Positions 61,102-64,000 of a stretch of 64,000 nucleotides of DNA are shown in pieces. The notes beneath the pieces are model-generated. The model ran no database searches, had not been told where the DNA came from, and saw only the letters and a program-made list of their open reading frames with translations. Every line of letters begins with the position of its first letter. Within the stretch, counting starts at the first letter, position 1. Origin of the DNA: Idiomarina sp. PL1-037 (GTDB lineage: Bacteria; Pseudomonadota; Gammaproteobacteria; Enterobacterales; Alteromonadaceae); contig NZ_CP139873.1 of NCBI RefSeq assembly GCF_034422975.1, positions 1,674,001-1,738,000 on the forward strand. Reading direction: 5' to 3'. The position numbers were made by a program, and so were the translations under genes.

Positions 61102-62691
61102 TTAATTTAATACGCGATTTAATTCTGGGGATGGTTTACCAATATAGTATCCCTGCAGATACTCAATTTGCTGATCGCAAAGATAAGCATTCACCTCTTC
61201 GTTCTCAACAAATTCAGCCACGATAGGAATATGTAATTCCTTACAAATACTGATTAAGCCATTCAGAATACTGGCGCTTGTCGGGTCATGTAATACGTTT
61301 TGCACTATGCTGCCATCAATCTTCAAATAATCCGGACGAAGACTTATCAGCCGCGAGAAGTTTGAATAACCGACACCAAAATCATCTATCGCGATTTGCC
61401 CGCCTAAACGTCTGACATCTCGGGCAAAAGCCTGAACCTTGGTAAAATCTTCTGTGGATTCGGTTTCCGTAATTTCGAAAATAAGCTGCGCTTTTTTATG
61501 TTCTAAGAGCACATAATGAATAAAACTGACCGTCTCTTCATTCAAAATATCTTCAATGGAGACATTCACGGATATTGCGACTTGGTATCTCTCTGATGTT
61601 AGCACCGCCTGTTCAATCACAGATCGGGTAATTTCACAGTAATAACGCGTTGTTTTTGCCTCGTCTAAAAAAAGCCCCGGCGCTAAATCCTTATTTTCGT
61701 CCCTTAACCGGACTAACGCTTCGTAGTAGCTGGACTGACTTTTGTTCGTACTTTGGATAGGCTGGTAATAATTGACAAAACGATGATCAACTAGCGCTGA
61801 CTGAATTTTTGGAAGCCAGTTCACTTTATTCTCGTCCAGCAACTCACGTTCATAAACCACTTCTACCTTGTAGCCGGAATAAATGGCTTTTGCTTTAGAT
61901 AAAGCACTTTCCGCAAGCTGTAACTGTTTTTTACGCCCCACTCCCATGCCTATTGCAACATCCAAAGTGACATCACCATTTTCTACTTTTAGCTTGTGTA
62001 ATGACAAAGCCTTGTAAAAGCCAAGTAATTGCCTCTCGAATAAACTGGGGATCATTCTGAAATCTGGAATTAGCGCAAATTTATCGCCATGCAAACGGTA
62101 AATATTGATGTGTTTAGTTTTCAAAAATGCCGAAGCCCAGTCACTAAATTCACGCAGTAACGCATCACCAAATTCTAAACCGCAGAAGTCGGCGTAACTT
62201 CGAAACTTACGGATATCCAGTACAGCCAGGCATTGAGCCCCTACCTGTTTAAGGTCGTTGAGCAAGTCTATTCGGGTAGGAAGAGCAGTTACCTGATCAA
62301 AGCGGGCTTCCTGTAATAGTTCATCCAGATGAATCTCTCGTGAGATATCCTGAAACAACAATATTTGCTCAGCTAAAAGGCCATCCGTTTCGTATAAAGG
62401 AATTGCAATACAGCGACACCAGCGCCTGCGATTGGTACTTGTCAGGCAAAGTCGTCCATTCCAGACTTCACCATTAGCGGCAGCTTCGTTTATCTCACCA
62501 GTTACATCGTTGCGGCTATCAATGTGGAGAAACTCAGAAAATGCGGTTGTGCGCTTTAGGTAGTGAACCCCTAACAATTTATGCAGAGATTCACTCATCC
62601 AGCGAATATTACCGTCCGGCGACAAGCGTGCACATATTGCAGCAGACTCTAACGTATTTATATACTGCTTTAATAAAAATGGATTACGCAT
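61102..62691 (-). CDS. PAS-GGDEF(degenerate)-EAL cyclic-di-GMP phosphodiesterase
   Basis: 529 aa from the ATG at 62691; a TTG nine codons earlier is an alternative, and neither has a good Shine-Dalgarno. PAS-like sensor (about 10-125), a GGDEF domain whose signature is HGDKF and so cannot make cyclic-di-GMP, then an EAL domain (about 285-529). Active-site parts are present: YEALVRL, the metal residues in IAIDDFGVGYSN, LKIDGS and VAEFVENEE. The expected activity is hydrolysis of cyclic-di-GMP, perhaps with GTP sensing by the GGDEF relic. No membrane segment. Confidence 0.88.
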   Translation of the reverse strand: MRNPFLLKQYINTLESAAICARLSPDGNIRWMSESLHKLLGVHYLKRTTAFSEFLHIDSRNDVTGEINEAAANGEVWNGRLCLTSTNRRRWCRCIAIPLYETDGLLAEQILLFQDISREIHLDELLQEARFDQVTALPTRIDLLNDLKQVGAQCLAVLDIRKFRSYADFCGLEFGDALLREFSDWASAFLKTKHINIYRLHGDKFALIPDFRMIPSLFERQLLGFYKALSLHKLKVENGDVTLDVAIGMGVGRKKQLQLAESALSKAKAIYSGYKVEVVYERELLDENKVNWLPKIQSALVDHRFVNYYQPIQSTNKSQSSYYEALVRLRDENKDLAPGLFLDEAKTTRYYCEITRSVIEQAVLTSERYQVAISVNVSIEDILNEETVSFIHYVLLEHKKAQLIFEITETESTEDFTKVQAFARDVRRLGGQIAIDDFGVGYSNFSRLISLRPDYLKIDGSIVQNVLHDPTSASILNGLISICKELHIPIVAEFVENEEVNAYLCDQQIEYLQGYYIGKPSPELNRVLN

Positions 62692-62790
62692 CAATGCCCG
62701 CTCAGTCAACGTCAACAAATTAAATGTTACTTTTTTGTAATGTACCGAATCTATTCCGATAATGACAGCCTGTTACAACAGATATTTACA

Positions 62791-63309
62791 TCAAAACCTG
62801 TAGGTTACGCCTATGTTTAATGCATTAATTGTGTATTCGTCTTTATCAATCAACTTTATCCAGTCAATAAAGTAAGTTGTTCTGGGGTTATGATCGTACT
62901 GAACCCCGCCGCCGTAGCTGATACTATTGAGCGTTGTATCTTCACCCCCTACCGTAAACTTCCCGCGCGAAAAGCCACCGGTAAGATACAAAGCGACATC
63001 AGGAGACAAATATAAACGAGGTTTAGCCAAAATACTGGCCGTGTAATCGGTTTCAAATTTGATGCCGTTATCACTGCTGCTGTGTACGCCGAAACCGTAG
63101 CGTGCTTCTGCAGAAAGGCTGTTGCTGTACCGGTAGCCTAACATCAGGTTAATCACATGAGGGGTAAATGACGGAGCGCCCTCAAGCTCGGTATCAACAT
63201 TCAGCTGAGCTAGAGATGCAGCGCCGTAATAGCCGCTGTCCTGCGCCTGGGCAAACACACTGAAAAATAAAAGCGTACTACCACATAAAACAGCGTTCAA
63301 AAACTTCAT
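62791..63309 (-). CDS. Small outer-membrane beta-barrel protein
   Basis: 172 aa with a signal peptide cleaved near AQAQD (residue 23) and ending in the barrel signature VTYRF. Alternating hydrophobic strands such as HVINLMLGYRYSNSLSAEARYGFG fit the eight-stranded OmpA/OmpW-like porin fold. Function unknown. Its promoter region lies between it and the beta-CASP gene. Confidence 0.8.
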   Translation of the reverse strand: MKFLNAVLCGSTLLFFSVFAQAQDSGYYGAASLAQLNVDTELEGAPSFTPHVINLMLGYRYSNSLSAEARYGFGVHSSSDNGIKFETDYTASILAKPRLYLSPDVALYLTGGFSRGKFTVGGEDTTLNSISYGGGVQYDHNPRTTYFIDWIKLIDKDEYTINALNIGVTYRF

Positions 63310-63363
63310 GCGACTTCCTTATTAATCTGATAATCCTGAGTGAAGGTAGTTTAGCAGACTCTG

Positions 63364-64000
63364 TTACAGGTGATATACCCCTTGGTAATCAGCAACATCG
63401 ACATTGTAAGTGGTGTTCTGCATTAAATAGTCACGGAAGGTTTCCAGTGCATCTAACTCGCCATGTACCAATTGAATTGGAGTACTTGGTTTTAAACTGG
63501 ATTGTTCTAGCCAGCCAGCAATTTCTTGATAATCTGCATGTCCTGACAATCCTTCTAAAGAACGGACCCGAGCTTTTACCGGTAACCATTGGCCATGCAG
63601 CTTTATCGACTCCACCCCCTGCAGCATTTTAGCACCACGAGTCCCTCCGGCCTGGTGTCCGCTGAATAAAACCGTCGCACGATGATCACTCAACCAGCGT
63701 TTAAAGTGGTGCAGAATTCTTCCGCCTGTCGCCATACCGCTGCCTGCAATAATAATGTGAGGCCCCGACTGAGACGCAATAGCTTTTGATTCATCGACAG
63801 AACGTGTGTACTCGACTCTTGAAAAGGTTCGGGAACAATCTGAGTCCGTCAGTTTGTGAATACTATGGAAACGCTGGTAAAGCCCTGAAACGTTAATAGC
63901 CATAGGAGAATCTAAATAGATAGGTTGCTTAGGTGCCCGCCCCTCATCCATCAATTTAACTAACAGATATTGCAGCAGTTGTGCTCTGCCGACTGAAAAG
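63364..64000 (-). CDS. MBL-fold beta-CASP ribonuclease/exonuclease (C-terminal part, runs off the window)
   Basis: The frame stays open to the window edge (about 212 residues visible), so the start and the metallo-beta-lactamase half lie outside. Visible are the beta-CASP motifs: aspartate in YLDSPMA, the SGMATGGRILHHFKRWL block with its histidine, and GLSGHADYQEI with the last metal histidine. This belongs to the CPSF73/RNase J-like RNA-processing group; bacterial members of about 450 aa are usually called MBL-fold RNA metallohydrolases. Confidence 0.88.
   Translation of the reverse strand, partial: FSVGRAQLLQYLLVKLMDEGRAPKQPIYLDSPMAINVSGLYQRFHSIHKLTDSDCSRTFSRVEYTRSVDESKAIASQSGPHIIIAGSGMATGGRILHHFKRWLSDHRATVLFSGHQAGGTRGAKMLQGVESIKLHGQWLPVKARVRSLEGLSGHADYQEIAGWLEQSSLKPSTPIQLVHGELDALETFRDYLMQNTTYNVDVADYQGVYHL

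Noticed and set aside
1..64000. CRISPR arrays, tRNA/rRNA genes, insertion sequences, prophage or integration sites
   Set aside because: No spaced direct repeats, tRNA-like ends, transposase motifs or phage genes were seen anywhere in the window.

Overview
The window reads as chromosomal DNA of a marine gammaproteobacterium of the Alteromonadales type. Idiomarina or a close relative is my best guess, from protein character, the mfd-csiV and lolCDE-PilZ-mfd neighbourhoods and the sdh-suc layout; no rRNA or marker gene confirms it. It is almost wholly coding, with many 1-11 nt gene overlaps. I see no insertion sequence, prophage, CRISPR array, tRNA or rRNA.

Layout. 1-6.5 kb: end of an unknown gene, a saccharopine-dehydrogenase-like reductase, glnS, and a 5-oxoprolinase operon (pxpABC) led by two small membrane proteins. 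6.5-10.2 kb: acyl-CoA dehydrogenase, APH-fold kinase and SDR genes resembling the 4-hydroxyacyl-CoA kinase/dehydrogenase pair of levulinate catabolism, plus a coiled-coil protein. 10.4-12.7 kb: a RhlE-type helicase, a 58-aa DUF6435-like protein, then about 700 bp without a protein gene that holds a candidate Fur-controlled small RNA and a long imperfect palindrome. 12.7-24.3 kb: the TCA block, sdhCDAB-sucABCD on the minus strand and divergent gltA. 24.4-32.4 kb: a KamA-family radical SAM enzyme and the envelope operon comEC-msbA-lpxK-Trm112-kdsB. 32.4-41 kb: lolCDE, a PilZ-like protein, mfd, csiV. 41-45 kb: a MarR regulator with a secreted nuclease, an outer-membrane protein, a lipoprotein MsrAB. 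45.2-50.4 kb: a tight five-gene operon (Ig-like membrane protein, Na+/solute symporter, 40-aa membrane protein, unusual carbamoyltransferase, asparagine-synthetase-like enzyme). 50.5-64 kb: folK/folM-like pair, acnA, tesB, nupC-udk, an M16 lipoprotein protease, a 2OG-Fe(II) oxygenase, a PAS-GGDEF-EAL protein, a beta-barrel protein and the end of a beta-CASP nuclease.

The most interesting item is the candidate small RNA at about 12245-12346 (+). It has a sigma70-like promoter whose spacer carries a Fur-box-like sequence, a 5' hairpin, an open C/U-rich middle and a strong intrinsic terminator. A 10-nt block of it, plus 5 more nt after a one-base bulge, is complementary to codons 2-7 of sdhC in the same window. 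A neighbouring 7-nt block is complementary to the acnA ribosome binding site, also in the window. That is the logic of RyhB/PrrF/NrrF iron-sparing RNAs, placed just beyond the 3' end of the operon it would control. The second candidate system is the five-gene carbamoyltransferase operon, whose enzyme keeps the carbamoyl-phosphate site but appears to lack two aspartate-binding residues of true aspartate transcarbamoylase.

All calls come from reading the sequence and from knowledge of the families. No search, alignment or folding program was run.
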